56,524 nucleotides of DNA from Verrucomicrobiales bacterium (GCA_029940475.1 JAPYUT010000001.1:98888-155411); one strand, 5' to 3'. Shown: positions 28,209 to 37,721, counted from the first letter of the stretch. Notes: generated by a model not told the origin, from the sequence alone. Translations and numbers: made by a program.

Positions 28209-30539
28209 ATGGGAATAAAAAAACAGTTACCGGCTATTCTTGGCATACTGACCGCCTTACTGGTTACGGGTTTTGGCGGAGTGGTCCTTTTGCCGCGGGG
28301 GGAGAAGACCACGTGGAAGTATCTCGATAGTGCTGCGGTTCCGGGTGAGGCATGGCACTCGGGCAGGTTTGATGATTCGGGATGGAAGCGGGGTAAGGGA
28401 CCGCTGGGATATGGCGAGAGGAATCTTGGAACCACCCTGGGTTTTGGCGATGACGGGGAAGATAAACACATGAGTGCGTATTTTCGCACCACGTTCCAGG
28501 TTGATCCTGCAGAGGATGAGAAATTCGAAGCACTTGGGGTCCTCTTGCGACGTGATGACGGTGCTGTGGTTTACTTCAATGGCAGGGAGGCGATCCGCAG
28601 TAACATTGCTCCCGGGAAAGTTGCGTTCACTACATCGGCTTCAAGCGCGACAGGTCCTGCGGACGAGGCGACTTATCACCGTTACATTGTTCCTGTTGAA
28701 TTTTTGGCAAAAGGAGGACTGAACACCGTTGCCGTGGAGGTGCACCAGGCAAACCCGGCAAGCAGTGACCTTTTCCTTGACCTTGAGATCATCGGCTACC
28801 TGCCGGGCGAGGTGCCGAAGCGGGATTTTTACCGGGATGGAATGACCGCCTTGAGGCGGGGCAATTACGAAGAGGGAACAGAGTTGCTGAGGCAATTGCC
28901 GGTTAATCATCCGGACTATGCCCGGACCATGGCGATGCTGGCCCTGCAGGTCTACAGCGAGAGCCTCGGGCGAGCGAAGGACGGGCTTGAGTTTGCCAGG
29001 AAGGCCTACGCGGTGGCGCCAACCGACCGGCAGGTGGTGCGCTCATACATCAAGACCCACGTTCTATCGGGTGTTCTTTTTGATGATAAAACCATCGCGC
29101 GTGAACGTAAAAATGCTGTTGGAAAGGAGCACAGGTTCCTGGTTTCCAAGCCTGACCTGGGGGACAGCTCAAGATTCTTTGCACGGGCGCAACTGGAGGA
29201 GGACCTGGATTACCTTGAGCATATACTCTCCCATTGTTTTGCCTATCTTGAGTTGAAACCGGTGGATTACCGGGGAGCACTGGATGCAATTCGCCTTTCC
29301 CTGGACGAGAAGACCCGGGTTAACAGCTTTGAGTTGCAGGTGGCGAAGTTGATCAGCCTGTTCTGTGACGGACATGCACGCATGCAGCATCATTCATCGG
29401 AGTATCTTCCCGCTGGTTATGCCCCCTATCTTGCGGGCAGCTATAAAGGGCGCACTTATCTTTACAATCGTGAGGGCAATGGCCTTCTTGATCCCGGGCA
29501 CCCTTATGTGGGCATTATTGACGGGCGCCCGATAGATGAGTGGATGGAAGCCGCCTCCTATATCGTGGTGAAGGAGTCTCCACAGTGGCGCCTGCTGCAG
29601 TCCCTTGGCAACCTCCGTTATGTCAATTACCTGCGGGCGGAGCTTGGGTTGCCGCTTAAGGACACTATCAGCATTGAGCTGGAATCCGCGGACGGAAAGA
29701 AGAAGCGGACAATGGAGGTCGACGTGGCAAGGCGACCCGCACGGGGGAAAGCATTCCCGCGCGGGGAGAGCAGGCGGATTGGTGACATTGGTTACCTGCG
29801 CATTGCCCAGATGACCAGCAGCTCAAGGTTCTTGAACGGCCTCGAAGAGTGGATGGATAAGTTCAGGGATACCAAGGGGATGATTATTGACCTGCGTGGC
29901 AATTCCGGGGGCACCAAGGATATCCTTTTGACATTGATGCCGTATTTTCTCAAGCCGGGCGACCCGATGCGCGTGATTGAGTTCTCGACCTACAGGAAGC
30001 CGATGGATCTGCCAAAGGCGCATCCGGATGGTTTCATGATGTCCTCCATGTCGGCGCAACCGGTGAGCTCATCGCACTGGAAGAGCGATGCACAGCGGGC
30101 GCAGATAGCCAAGGCGATCAAGGCGTTTGAACCGCAATGGAAACTGCCGATGGAGAAGTTCAGTGACTGGCATGTGCTGGCCTTCGATTCAACCATGAAT
30201 CCTCGCTGTTATTATTACGCAAAGCCGCTGATTATCCTGCAGGACAGCGGCACGTTCAGTGCGGGTGATATTTTTCTCGGCGGATTCAAGGGACTGGAAA
30301 ACACGATTTTGATGGGCATGCCCAGCGGTGGAGGCAACGGCTGGATGGACAGTTATTCACTGCCGAATACCGGGCTGGGATTCGTAATTTGCCAATCCGC
30401 GAAGTTTCGCCCGACCGGTGAACCGTATGACGGCGTGGGTGTTCCTCCGGATGTGGTAATGGAGGCGTTACCGGCTGATATTCTCGGTAGATCGGACACG
30501 GTGCTTGATGCCGCGTTAAAGCGCCTGAGTGGAAAGTAA
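28209..30539 (+). CDS. Membrane-anchored S41-family peptidase with N-terminal jelly-roll
   Basis: A protein of about 776 residues from the ATG at 28209, chosen because GAGG lies just upstream; the frame reaches 28179. An N-terminal hydrophobic segment (LPAILGILTALLVTGFGGVVL) is followed by a galactose-binding-like sandwich (about 35-200), a helical repeat part, then an S41 domain with GDIGYLRI, IDLRGNSGG (near residue 564) and GTFSAGDIF (near 680) holding the probable catalytic Ser. The Lys of the Prc Ser/Lys dyad is absent: the equivalent loop reads GMPSGGGNG, as in the IRBP/tricorn-like branch. Probably a periplasmic processing protease; substrate unknown. Confidence 0.85.
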   Translation: MGIKKQLPAILGILTALLVTGFGGVVLLPRGEKTTWKYLDSAAVPGEAWHSGRFDDSGWKRGKGPLGYGERNLGTTLGFGDDGEDKHMSAYFRTTFQVDPAEDEKFEALGVLLRRDDGAVVYFNGREAIRSNIAPGKVAFTTSASSATGPADEATYHRYIVPVEFLAKGGLNTVAVEVHQANPASSDLFLDLEIIGYLPGEVPKRDFYRDGMTALRRGNYEEGTELLRQLPVNHPDYARTMAMLALQVYSESLGRAKDGLEFARKAYAVAPTDRQVVRSYIKTHVLSGVLFDDKTIARERKNAVGKEHRFLVSKPDLGDSSRFFARAQLEEDLDYLEHILSHCFAYLELKPVDYRGALDAIRLSLDEKTRVNSFELQVAKLISLFCDGHARMQHHSSEYLPAGYAPYLAGSYKGRTYLYNREGNGLLDPGHPYVGIIDGRPIDEWMEAASYIVVKESPQWRLLQSLGNLRYVNYLRAELGLPLKDTISIELESADGKKKRTMEVDVARRPARGKAFPRGESRRIGDIGYLRIAQMTSSSRFLNGLEEWMDKFRDTKGMIIDLRGNSGGTKDILLTLMPYFLKPGDPMRVIEFSTYRKPMDLPKAHPDGFMMSSMSAQPVSSSHWKSDAQRAQIAKAIKAFEPQWKLPMEKFSDWHVLAFDSTMNPRCYYYAKPLIILQDSGTFSAGDIFLGGFKGLENTILMGMPSGGGNGWMDSYSLPNTGLGFVICQSAKFRPTGEPYDGVGVPPDVVMEALPADILGRSDTVLDAALKRLSGK

Positions 30540-30622
30540 TCTACGAATACTCGCCGCTTCAAGTGATCCTGCGGATGCCTGAGTTATCGCCTTGTTCCCG
30601 ATACTCGTTTGGGTAAGAGTCA

Positions 30623-31120
30623 ATGATCATGGATGAGTCAATGCCACTTCCGGAGCGAATTAGTGTAATCCTTAAGGGGAACAGCGATATGGAGGACCGG
30701 TTACAGCAGATTCTCACGGAGATTACCGGGTATTTCCAGGCGCGCACCTGCACTTTTCACCGGGTAAGCAAGGAACATTCAATGCTTGAGTTGATTGCGC
30801 AGGTTGGTCTGCCCCCGCACATCGCCGAGATTGCCGGGAAGATTCCCTTCGGCAAGGGCATGGCCGGTATTTGTGCCGAGCGTGGCGAGCCGGTGACCAT
30901 GTGCAACCTGCAGACCGATGACACCGGTGTTGCCCGTCCCGCAGCCCGTGATACAAAGGTTGAGGGTGCGGTGGTGGTGCCGCTGCTCCATGAGGCGGGA
31001 GAAGTGGTCGCGACACTGGGTATCGGCAAGGACGGGGAACATGATTATTCCGGGGATGAAATAAAAACACTTGAGCAGTGTGCATCAGTGTTGCTTGCGG
31101 GCACGGGTGGGCGGCCTTGA
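30623..31120 (+). CDS. GAF-domain protein
   Basis: A 165-residue stand-alone GAF domain. Sequence landmarks are ITGYFQARTCTFHRVS, KIPFGKGMAGICAERGEPVTM and the C-terminal GAVVVPLLHEAGEVVATLGIGK. The AAGICAERGEPV pattern resembles small GAF proteins including free-methionine-(R)-sulfoxide reductases, but the Cys triad of that enzyme is not clear, so ligand sensing is the safer call. AAGAG precedes the ATG at 30623. It lies 24 bp before the HMA-DUF4396 gene, probably in one transcript. Confidence 0.85.
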   Translation: MIMDESMPLPERISVILKGNSDMEDRLQQILTEITGYFQARTCTFHRVSKEHSMLELIAQVGLPPHIAEIAGKIPFGKGMAGICAERGEPVTMCNLQTDDTGVARPAARDTKVEGAVVVPLLHEAGEVVATLGIGKDGEHDYSGDEIKTLEQCASVLLAGTGGRP

Positions 31121-31144
31121 TTTGTCATTGCGGGAACGGGTAGG

Positions 31145-31858
31145 ATGGCAGTTAAAAATTATACCATGGGTATTGGCGGCATGACCTGCAATGGTTGTGC
31201 AAGTCATCTTGGTGATGTGCTCTCGGCAATACCGGGGGTTACTGATGTGTGTGTTGATTTGGCGGAAAACCGGGCGGTGGTGTGTGTCAGTGACAACGGT
31301 CCCGACAGGCAGGCCCTGGAGATTGCGGTTGCAGGGGCAGGTTATATAGCGGTTGAGCACGGTTCGCTTAAGGATGTGGAGCAACCCTGTGGGCAGCAGA
31401 AAGCATCAGCATTCAACTGGAATGACCGGGTTGTCTGGAAGCAAAGCGCGGGCAATACCAAGTGGTGCCTGATCGGATGTTCCATCGGTGAGTTCGGTAC
31501 ACTTGCCGCTTACCAGATTCTCGGGATCGGGGCAACCATCGCTCCGGCCACTTTCCTTTATTATTTCCTGCTGCTTCTGCCGCTTATCAATGGTCTGATA
31601 ACCAGCGTGATCCTAGAGACCATGTTACTCATGCGTGGCCAGATGGATTTCAGGAAATCCCTTTCCACAGCTCTTGGGATGTCATTTATCTCGATGCTGA
31701 TGATGGAGGTGGCAATGGAGCTTACCGACCTGGTGGCGACCAAGGGGCAGCTTGGCATGAATTATTATGCAATTCCGGTGATGCTCCTTGCCGGGTTCAT
31801 CACGCCGTGGCCCTACAATTACTGGCGCTTGAAGAAACACGGAGCCGCATGCCACTGA
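31145..31858 (+). CDS. HMA-domain/DUF4396 membrane fusion protein
   Basis: A 237-residue protein. Residues 1-75 form a heavy-metal-associated ferredoxin-like domain with GGMTCNGCASH, the CxxC motif of copper and related metal chaperones. After a linker with a CGQQ motif, residues about 90-235 match DUF4396: WKQSAGNTKWCLIGCSIGEF, then four hydrophobic helices ending PVMLLAGFITPWPYNYWRLKKHG. The fusion predicts an inner-membrane protein that receives or senses Cu(I) or a similar metal. DUF4396 has no established function to my knowledge. GTAGG precedes the ATG. Confidence 0.85.
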   Translation: MAVKNYTMGIGGMTCNGCASHLGDVLSAIPGVTDVCVDLAENRAVVCVSDNGPDRQALEIAVAGAGYIAVEHGSLKDVEQPCGQQKASAFNWNDRVVWKQSAGNTKWCLIGCSIGEFGTLAAYQILGIGATIAPATFLYYFLLLLPLINGLITSVILETMLLMRGQMDFRKSLSTALGMSFISMLMMEVAMELTDLVATKGQLGMNYYAIPVMLLAGFITPWPYNYWRLKKHGAACH

Positions 31859-31966
31859 TCCATTTAATCAGGGTATTGGCTTTCCCGGGCTTGCGCTGTT
31901 TGTGTGCCGGGGTCAGGATGTCTCGGTTCTATATTCCCCTTTATCCTCAACCGCAAAAATCAATTC

Positions 31967-33430
31967 ATGAAAAACACAGCACCTTGCCGCATCTTGCCAT
32001 TCACCGTTTTTGCCGTCATGGTGATCTCCTCCGCTTTTCTCTCGGCTGAGGTCAAGTTACCATCCGTTCTCGGCAGCCACATGGTGCTGCAGCGCGGTGA
32101 GGCGGTTCCTATCTGGGGCTTGGCTGATCCGGGGGAAGAAGTTTCCGTTGCCTTTGGTGGCACCAAGGCTACGGCGAAGGCGGATGCGGACGGTCGCTGG
32201 CAGGTAACGCTACCTGCAATGAAGGCCAATGCCAAGGGAGTGAAGCTCGTGGTCAAGGGCTCCAATGAAATTGTTCTTGAGGATGTCCTTGTTGGCGAGG
32301 TCTGGTTGTGTTCCGGCCAGTCAAATATGGAGTGGACTGTTTCCAGATCGACCAATGCAAAGCAGGAAATAGCGGCCGCCAATCATCCATTGATCCGGCA
32401 CATCAAGGTTCCTCACCGTCCCTCGGCCAAGCCGGAGAGTGATGTCAATACCAGCGGCTGGCAGGTTGCCAGTCCGTCAACCGCAGGCAACTTTACTGCG
32501 GTCGGATATTACTTCGGACGTGAACTTCTGAGTGAACTGAAAGTTCCCATTGGGCTGATTGGTTCAAACTGGGGAGGTACACGGATTGAGCCCTGGATTT
32601 CACCTGAAGGATTCAAGGCAATACCGGCTCTTAAGGCAGAGTTTGCCGACAAGCTCGATCAGTTTCCCCAAAAGCGCGGCAATGGAGTCAATCATCAAAG
32701 CGCGTTGGCACTTTACAATGGAATGATCCATCCGCTTCTCCCCTATACCATAAAGGGGGCGCTCTGGTATCAGGGTGAGTCAAATAACGGTGAAGGGATG
32801 CGGTATCATGAGAAAATGAAGGCGCTTATCGCCAGTTGGCGAAGCGTCTGGGGAAAACCCGACCTGCCCTTCTATTTTGTGCAACTCGCCCCTTTTAAAT
32901 ACCGGGGGGAACCAAAGAATCTGCCGGGCATATGGCAAGCCCAACTGGAAACCCTTAAGGTTCCCAATACGGGGATGGCGGTGATCACTGACATTGCCAC
33001 GGTGGGCAACATTCATCCTCCCAACAAGCAGGATGTCGGCAAGCGCCTGTCACTGTGGGCCCTAGCCAAGCTCTACGGCAAAAAGGATATTGTCTACTCG
33101 GGACCCATCTTCGACAAGGCCGATCATGCGGAAGGGAAGGACAGTATTACTGTGCATTTTCAGAAGCTGGGCGAAACGCAGGGAAATCCGAAGCACCACG
33201 ATTTGAAGACCACCGACGGCAAGGGAGTCAGCCATTTTGAGGTTGCCGGGAAGGACGGCGTCTGGCATTCGGCCGAGACCACCTTCATTGTGTTCGGCGA
33301 CCATATCGTTGCCAAGAGTGAGATGGTCAAGGAACCGATCCACGTTCGCTTTGCCTGGGACCAGGCCGCAGTGCCAAACCTCGTGAATGATGCAGGTCTA
33401 CCAGCCTCGCCCTTTACCTCGCAGAAATAA
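31967..33430 (+). CDS. Secreted sialate O-acetylesterase-like enzyme (SGNH)
   Basis: A protein of about 487 residues from the ATG at 31967, which begins a signal peptide (LPFTVFAVMVISSAFLSAEV). Esterase motifs are the oxyanion block CSGQSNMEW, carrying the Ser, and LWYQGESNN, which typify the sialate O-acetylesterase/DUF303 family. The N-terminal part is a beta domain (GSHMVLQRGEAVPIWGLADP). The expected role is release of O-acetyl esters from sialic acids, or of acetyl groups from plant or algal polysaccharides in relatives. Together with the sialidase at 6482 it suggests host or algal glycan use. The open frame upstream to 31904 is not part of the protein. Confidence 0.9.
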   Translation: MKNTAPCRILPFTVFAVMVISSAFLSAEVKLPSVLGSHMVLQRGEAVPIWGLADPGEEVSVAFGGTKATAKADADGRWQVTLPAMKANAKGVKLVVKGSNEIVLEDVLVGEVWLCSGQSNMEWTVSRSTNAKQEIAAANHPLIRHIKVPHRPSAKPESDVNTSGWQVASPSTAGNFTAVGYYFGRELLSELKVPIGLIGSNWGGTRIEPWISPEGFKAIPALKAEFADKLDQFPQKRGNGVNHQSALALYNGMIHPLLPYTIKGALWYQGESNNGEGMRYHEKMKALIASWRSVWGKPDLPFYFVQLAPFKYRGEPKNLPGIWQAQLETLKVPNTGMAVITDIATVGNIHPPNKQDVGKRLSLWALAKLYGKKDIVYSGPIFDKADHAEGKDSITVHFQKLGETQGNPKHHDLKTTDGKGVSHFEVAGKDGVWHSAETTFIVFGDHIVAKSEMVKEPIHVRFAWDQAAVPNLVNDAGLPASPFTSQK

Positions 33431-33570
33431 TCACCAAGGGTACCGGCATGATAAACTTGTTTTGTGTATAACTGATGGGATAAAACCTAGTTGCAGGCCG
33501 TGCGGAAATTCTTGTGTCCTTTTCCGGCCTACGATGATGTAACATTGGGCCCCATTATCTTTTTTACAGC

Positions 33571-34287
33571 ATGAGCCCGCTTCGTTCCCGGCCAGAGGAA
33601 ACACAGGAGGATTTATCCTCGGGGTTGGAATTCTCCTACTGGGTGTCAGCAGAGGGCTTGCGCAAGCTTCTCCTGCGCATGATCTGGGGTATTACGATTG
33701 GGGGAACGACTTTCGCCGGTTATCTGCTATTGCAGCGGGTTTCCATTCGCCCGGTCTTGTGGCTTGAGCCAAGCCCTCTGGAGAAATGGATTACCGCCAG
33801 CAACAGTGCCCCTGCCGTCTACCTTTACCTGTCATTTTACCTGCTTATCCTCATTCCCGGCCTGCTTCCTTCAGATCGCCAGTTCCGCCGCTTTCTCATT
33901 GCGCTGACACTCACCGGTTTTGTTTCCCTGATGGTATTTCTTCTTGTCCCAAGTGGTGTCTTGAGACCTCAGGAATTTCGGACCGGGGCTTCCCAGGTAT
34001 ACTTGAGCTTGATTGATGTTGACCTGCCGAGAAATGCTTTCCCTTCATTGCATGTCTCGGTGACGACCCTGGCCGCGATCGTGGGTGGTATTGTCTTGAG
34101 GAGCTGGCTTGCCCGTTTGTTGTTCTGGAGTTGGGCGGCTGGTGTAATCTGGTCGACGATGGCCACCCGTCAGCACGTGCTCTTGGACGTGGTTACCGGG
34201 GCACTGCTTGCCTGTATTTCCTGGATCGTTGCGGCAAGGTTGCTGAAAGCCTGTGAGAGAGTCCAGGAACCGCGCCCGCTTCCCTGA
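33571..34287 (+). CDS. PAP2-superfamily membrane phosphatase
   Basis: A 238-residue polytopic protein with about six membrane helices. Active-site motifs are FPSLHVS (PSxH type) and TRQHVLLDVVTG, giving the Arg, His and Asp of the third conserved motif. These fit the PAP2_3 branch related to inositol-phosphorylceramide synthase and lipid phosphatases. The first motif (KxxxxxxRP) is not obvious. The probable role is dephosphorylation or headgroup exchange on a phospholipid or undecaprenyl pyrophosphate. It stands alone between unrelated genes. Confidence 0.85.
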   Translation: MSPLRSRPEETQEDLSSGLEFSYWVSAEGLRKLLLRMIWGITIGGTTFAGYLLLQRVSIRPVLWLEPSPLEKWITASNSAPAVYLYLSFYLLILIPGLLPSDRQFRRFLIALTLTGFVSLMVFLLVPSGVLRPQEFRTGASQVYLSLIDVDLPRNAFPSLHVSVTTLAAIVGGIVLRSWLARLLFWSWAAGVIWSTMATRQHVLLDVVTGALLACISWIVAARLLKACERVQEPRPLP

Positions 34288-34353
34288 GAAGCGGGTTGGC
34301 TTGCCTTGTTGGGATCAATCCCAACCATCGCTGAAGCTGAACCTGATAATTCC

Positions 34354-34722
34354 CTAATCCTTGCCGATTTGCTTAAGGCAGCCGGTGGTGACGTGGGCGG
34401 TAATTCCTGATTCACTCAATACGATTGAGTAACTGCCGGCTTCGCGAATGAGTTTCACTCTTGTTCCCTTTGGGAAGCTGCCGTCAGGTGCCCGGGCCTG
34501 CTGCGGGCCGTTCAGGTAGTATTGCTCGTCGGCAGTCTGGATAAGGTGCGTGAAATCCTCGGCGTTCTCTGGGGAGCTGTTCAGTGCTGCAACTACCTCC
34601 TCCGGGAAATTAATGGTTTCTGTTATGCCAATGGCACATCCGATGAGCAGCATGCTAAGGGAAAAAATGCCCAAAAAAGAGCAGGAAATGGTAAGGATCT
34701 TTTTGCACATGATGTGTGTCAT
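34354..34722 (-). CDS. Small lipoprotein with SH3-like C-terminus
   Basis: A 122-residue protein whose N-terminus (LTISCSFLGIFSLSMLLIGC) ends in a lipobox, LIGC, so it should be lipidated on Cys29. The C-terminal half has SH3-type strands (GSFPKGTRVKLIREAGSYSIVL, written in parts). Function unknown. It is convergent with the PAP2 gene, and the downstream gene on the same strand (aroE, ending 34753) is separate. Confidence 0.75.
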   Translation of the reverse strand: MTHIMCKKILTISCSFLGIFSLSMLLIGCAIGITETINFPEEVVAALNSSPENAEDFTHLIQTADEQYYLNGPQQARAPDGSFPKGTRVKLIREAGSYSIVLSESGITAHVTTGCLKQIGKD

Positions 34723-34752
34723 TAAATTCTAGGGGTGGAGTACGTGATTTTT

Positions 34753-35649
34753 TCAGCTACCGAATACGGCTTCCAGTCCACCACGCATTACGGCCGGGTC
34801 GGGAGTCCGCCCAGTCCAGTATTCAATGCCGATTACTCCCTGGGCAACCAGCATGCCGAGACCGTCAATGACCCTGCAGCCGCGTTGCGTGGCATCCTTG
34901 ACCAGGCGGGTTTTCGGCGGGTTTGGAATGACGTCGGCGACGACCATTTCCGGGACAAGGCTGTCGGTGTCCAGTGCAATGCGGGCGTCAAGGTCGGGGA
35001 ACAGGCCAATCGAGGTGGCGTTGATCACCACGTCGGTGCCATCGGGAATCGCGTAGTCTCCCTCCCAGGAGATGAACTCAGCGCTGAGCTTGCCGTCACA
35101 GGCTTCCTTCACTTTCGAGTTGAGTAGTTCCACCAGCTGGCTGCCACGCTCCGCTGAGCGGTTGACGATGGTGACCTGTGTGCAACCGGCCAGGGCCATC
35201 TCGACACTGATTGCGCGTGCCGCGCCACCGGCTCCGAAAATGACACAGGATTTGCCTGCCGGGTCGGTGAGTTCCCTGAGCGAGGAGACGAATCCCTTGC
35301 CGTCGGTGTTTTCTCCGATCAGCTTGCCGTCGCGGTTTACCACGCAGTTGACTGCCCCCATCAACTCTGCGGATTCACCGAGACCATCGAGCAGGGGGAT
35401 GACTTCGACCTTGTGGGGAATTGTGCAGTTAAATCCCCTGAAACCGAACGCGCGTGCCCCGGCAACCGCGGCGGCGAGGTTCTCCGGGCGAACTTCCAGC
35501 GTCAGGTAGCGCCAGTCGAGATCCATTGCCCGGAAAGCCGGCTCGATCATTGCCTGGGTGGGATTTTCAGCGACCGGGAAGCCGTAGCAGCCGACCAGTT
35601 CCTGTTTAAAGTTGAGTTCTTTTGCCATGGACGGGCAGTTTGCCTGCAT
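34753..35649 (-). CDS. aroE: Shikimate dehydrogenase
   Basis: A 298-residue AroE. The shikimate-binding block includes NCTIPHKVE (with the catalytic Lys) and the NADP-binding loop is GAGGAARAIS. SIGLFPD and the C-terminal YWTGRTPDP are also typical. It reduces 3-dehydroshikimate to shikimate in aromatic amino acid synthesis. The ATG at 35628 (MAKELNFKQ) is an alternative start; neither has a Shine-Dalgarno. It is divergent to the sugar-binding lipoprotein gene, with a 44-bp gap that must hold two promoters. Confidence 0.95.
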   Translation of the reverse strand: MQANCPSMAKELNFKQELVGCYGFPVAENPTQAMIEPAFRAMDLDWRYLTLEVRPENLAAAVAGARAFGFRGFNCTIPHKVEVIPLLDGLGESAELMGAVNCVVNRDGKLIGENTDGKGFVSSLRELTDPAGKSCVIFGAGGAARAISVEMALAGCTQVTIVNRSAERGSQLVELLNSKVKEACDGKLSAEFISWEGDYAIPDGTDVVINATSIGLFPDLDARIALDTDSLVPEMVVADVIPNPPKTRLVKDATQRGCRVIDGLGMLVAQGVIGIEYWTGRTPDPAVMRGGLEAVFGS

Positions 35650-35693
35650 GAGGGCTTGATTTCAAGGGGCGATCCGGGTTTGGATGTTCTGCC

Positions 35694-36668
35694 ATGAGAA
35701 GAGAGTTTATTCTTTTTCTTGGCATTACAGCAGTGAGCCTTGCCGGTTGTGCTAAAGAGGCTTCCGACGGTTCTGCTTTGCGTATTGCGGTGATTCCCAA
35801 GGGAACGACCCATGAATTCTGGAAATCCGGGGAGGCAGGTGCCAGGAAGGCGGGGGCAGAGCTCGGGATTGAGATCATCTGGAAAGGACCACAGCGGGAA
35901 AGTGACCGCGCGGGACAGCTCAAGGTGGTGGAGAATTTTATTACCCAGAGTGTCGACGGCATTGCCCTTGCTCCCCTTGACGACAAGGCGCTGGTGCGTC
36001 CGGTAAAGGAGGCGGCAGCAGCCGGGATCAAGGTTGCGGTGTGGGATTCCGGCCTGGATGAATCTGCGGGGGATGCGGTGATCAGTTTCGTGGCAACCGA
36101 CAACTTTTTTGCCGGGGAGCAATGCGGCAGGAGACTTGCTGATTTGCTGGGCGGCAAGGGCAAGGTGATAATGCTGCGTCATGCCGTTGGTCATGCCAGC
36201 ACCACAAAGAGAGCGGAGGGATTCCTCTCGGGAATAAAGAAAGCTGCCCCGGAAATTGAACTGGTGTCCGTTGACCAGCGTGGTGGAACCTCAATTGACG
36301 AGGCAATCAAGACCTCTGAGAACCTGCTCAATCAGTTTGGAGACAGCATTCAGGGGGTGTTTACCCCGAACGAATCGACCACCCAGGGCATGCTGCGCGC
36401 ACTTGATGAGGCCGGGCTTGCCGGTAAGGTGGCCTTTGTCGGATTCGACACCAACGATACCCTGCTCGATGCGCTGAGGGACAAGAAAATTTCCGCCCTG
36501 GCAGTGCAGGATCCCTTCAGGATGGGCTATACGGCGGTGAAGAATATTGTTGCTGCCATTAAAGGTGAAGACTTTGAGGCGCAGGTCGATACCGGTGCAG
36601 TATTGCTCGACCTGGACAATATTGACTCGGATAAAATCCGCAAACTGCTCAGGAAGCCGGCGAACTGA
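35694..36668 (+). CDS. Sugar ABC transporter substrate-binding lipoprotein (RbsB-like)
   Basis: A 324-residue type I periplasmic binding protein. The N-terminus has a lipobox LAGC (Cys19). Domain landmarks include RIAVIPKGTTHEFWKSGEAG, VDGIALAPLDDKAL and the PNESTTQGMLRAL loop. This is the ribose/galactose binding type. It is followed 18 bp downstream by its permease. No ATPase of the RbsA type is present in the window, so the transporter must borrow one from elsewhere. Confidence 0.92.
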   Translation: MRREFILFLGITAVSLAGCAKEASDGSALRIAVIPKGTTHEFWKSGEAGARKAGAELGIEIIWKGPQRESDRAGQLKVVENFITQSVDGIALAPLDDKALVRPVKEAAAAGIKVAVWDSGLDESAGDAVISFVATDNFFAGEQCGRRLADLLGGKGKVIMLRHAVGHASTTKRAEGFLSGIKKAAPEIELVSVDQRGGTSIDEAIKTSENLLNQFGDSIQGVFTPNESTTQGMLRALDEAGLAGKVAFVGFDTNDTLLDALRDKKISALAVQDPFRMGYTAVKNIVAAIKGEDFEAQVDTGAVLLDLDNIDSDKIRKLLRKPAN

Positions 36669-36686
36669 TCGCGGATTGTCAATGGC

Positions 36687-37721
36687 ATGAGTGAATTGAT
36701 GTCGGCGGACAGGACGGGTGGCTTGAATTCCCGGCGCAAAGGGCTTGTGGCGGCGCTGCTCCCGGTTGCCGGCCTGTTCTTTGTTTTTCTTTTGCTGTTG
36801 ATCCTGATTGCCGTCTACGTCCCGGAGAACGTCGAGCACTACCTGGCGTTTAAGAATATCAAGACAATCCTCAAGCAGGCAGTCATTGTCGGCATCGGGG
36901 CATTGGCAATGACCATGATTATTGTCAGCGGCGGCATTGACCTGAGTGCCGGTTCGGTGGTTGCCCTGGCAGCGGTGGTGTGTGCCCACACGGTGAACTG
37001 GTGTGGTGGTGAGGTGTTTTACCTCGGGTTTATTCCCGTGCCGGTATTGGCCGCCATTGCCGTGGGTGCCGTCGCCGGGTTTCTAAACGGCACGGTTTCC
37101 GCGCGGCTTGGGATTGCCCCTTTTATTGTCACCCTGGGCATGATGATGGTGGCACGCGGGCTGGCCGAGGGGTTTGCGGATGAGGAGATTGTGCGCACCC
37201 CGGACAATGTCCTGAAGACCCTGATGATGCGCAACCCGGAGCCGGGCTGGCTGATCTTTTCATACGGGGTGTGGGTAAATATTATCCTGCTTGCGGGCAT
37301 GGTGGTGTTGATGCGTTACTCGGTTTTCGGCCGCCGCATCTATGCGCTTGGTGCCAATGAGCAGGCAACACGCTACTCCGGCATCAATGTCACGATAAAT
37401 CGCATCATGATATTCACCATGGCTGGTGCCATGTTCGGTCTGGCAGGAGTAATGTCCTATGCGGATATCGGCGACGGGGACCCGACCACTGCCATTGCCC
37501 TGGAGTTGGACATTATCGCGGCGGTCGTCATTGGAGGGGCTTCGCTTGCCGGCGGGCGGGGCACCCCTGCAGGCTCAATGATCGGGGCCTTGATCATTTC
37601 CGTCCTCTATAACGGGTGCGTGATGCTGCGCGTTGATGACTGGGTGCAGAAGGTCCTCATCGGTTCCATCATCATTGCCGCTGTCTGGATTGACGGCATC
37701 AGGAGCCGGCGGGCGCGGTGA
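36687..37721 (+). CDS. Sugar ABC transporter permease (RbsC-like)
   Basis: A 344-residue BPD_transp_2-family permease with about nine or ten hydrophobic helices. Motifs are SGGIDLSAGSVVAL, APFIVTLGMMMVARGLAEG and the C-terminal GGASLAGGRGTPAGSMIGALI, all typical of the RbsC/XylH branch. It forms an importer with the upstream binding protein. The gene order (binding protein, permease) ends at 37721 and is followed by a pseudogene-like region; the usual ATPase gene is missing. Confidence 0.93.
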   Translation: MSELMSADRTGGLNSRRKGLVAALLPVAGLFFVFLLLLILIAVYVPENVEHYLAFKNIKTILKQAVIVGIGALAMTMIIVSGGIDLSAGSVVALAAVVCAHTVNWCGGEVFYLGFIPVPVLAAIAVGAVAGFLNGTVSARLGIAPFIVTLGMMMVARGLAEGFADEEIVRTPDNVLKTLMMRNPEPGWLIFSYGVWVNIILLAGMVVLMRYSVFGRRIYALGANEQATRYSGINVTINRIMIFTMAGAMFGLAGVMSYADIGDGDPTTAIALELDIIAAVVIGGASLAGGRGTPAGSMIGALIISVLYNGCVMLRVDDWVQKVLIGSIIIAAVWIDGIRSRRAR

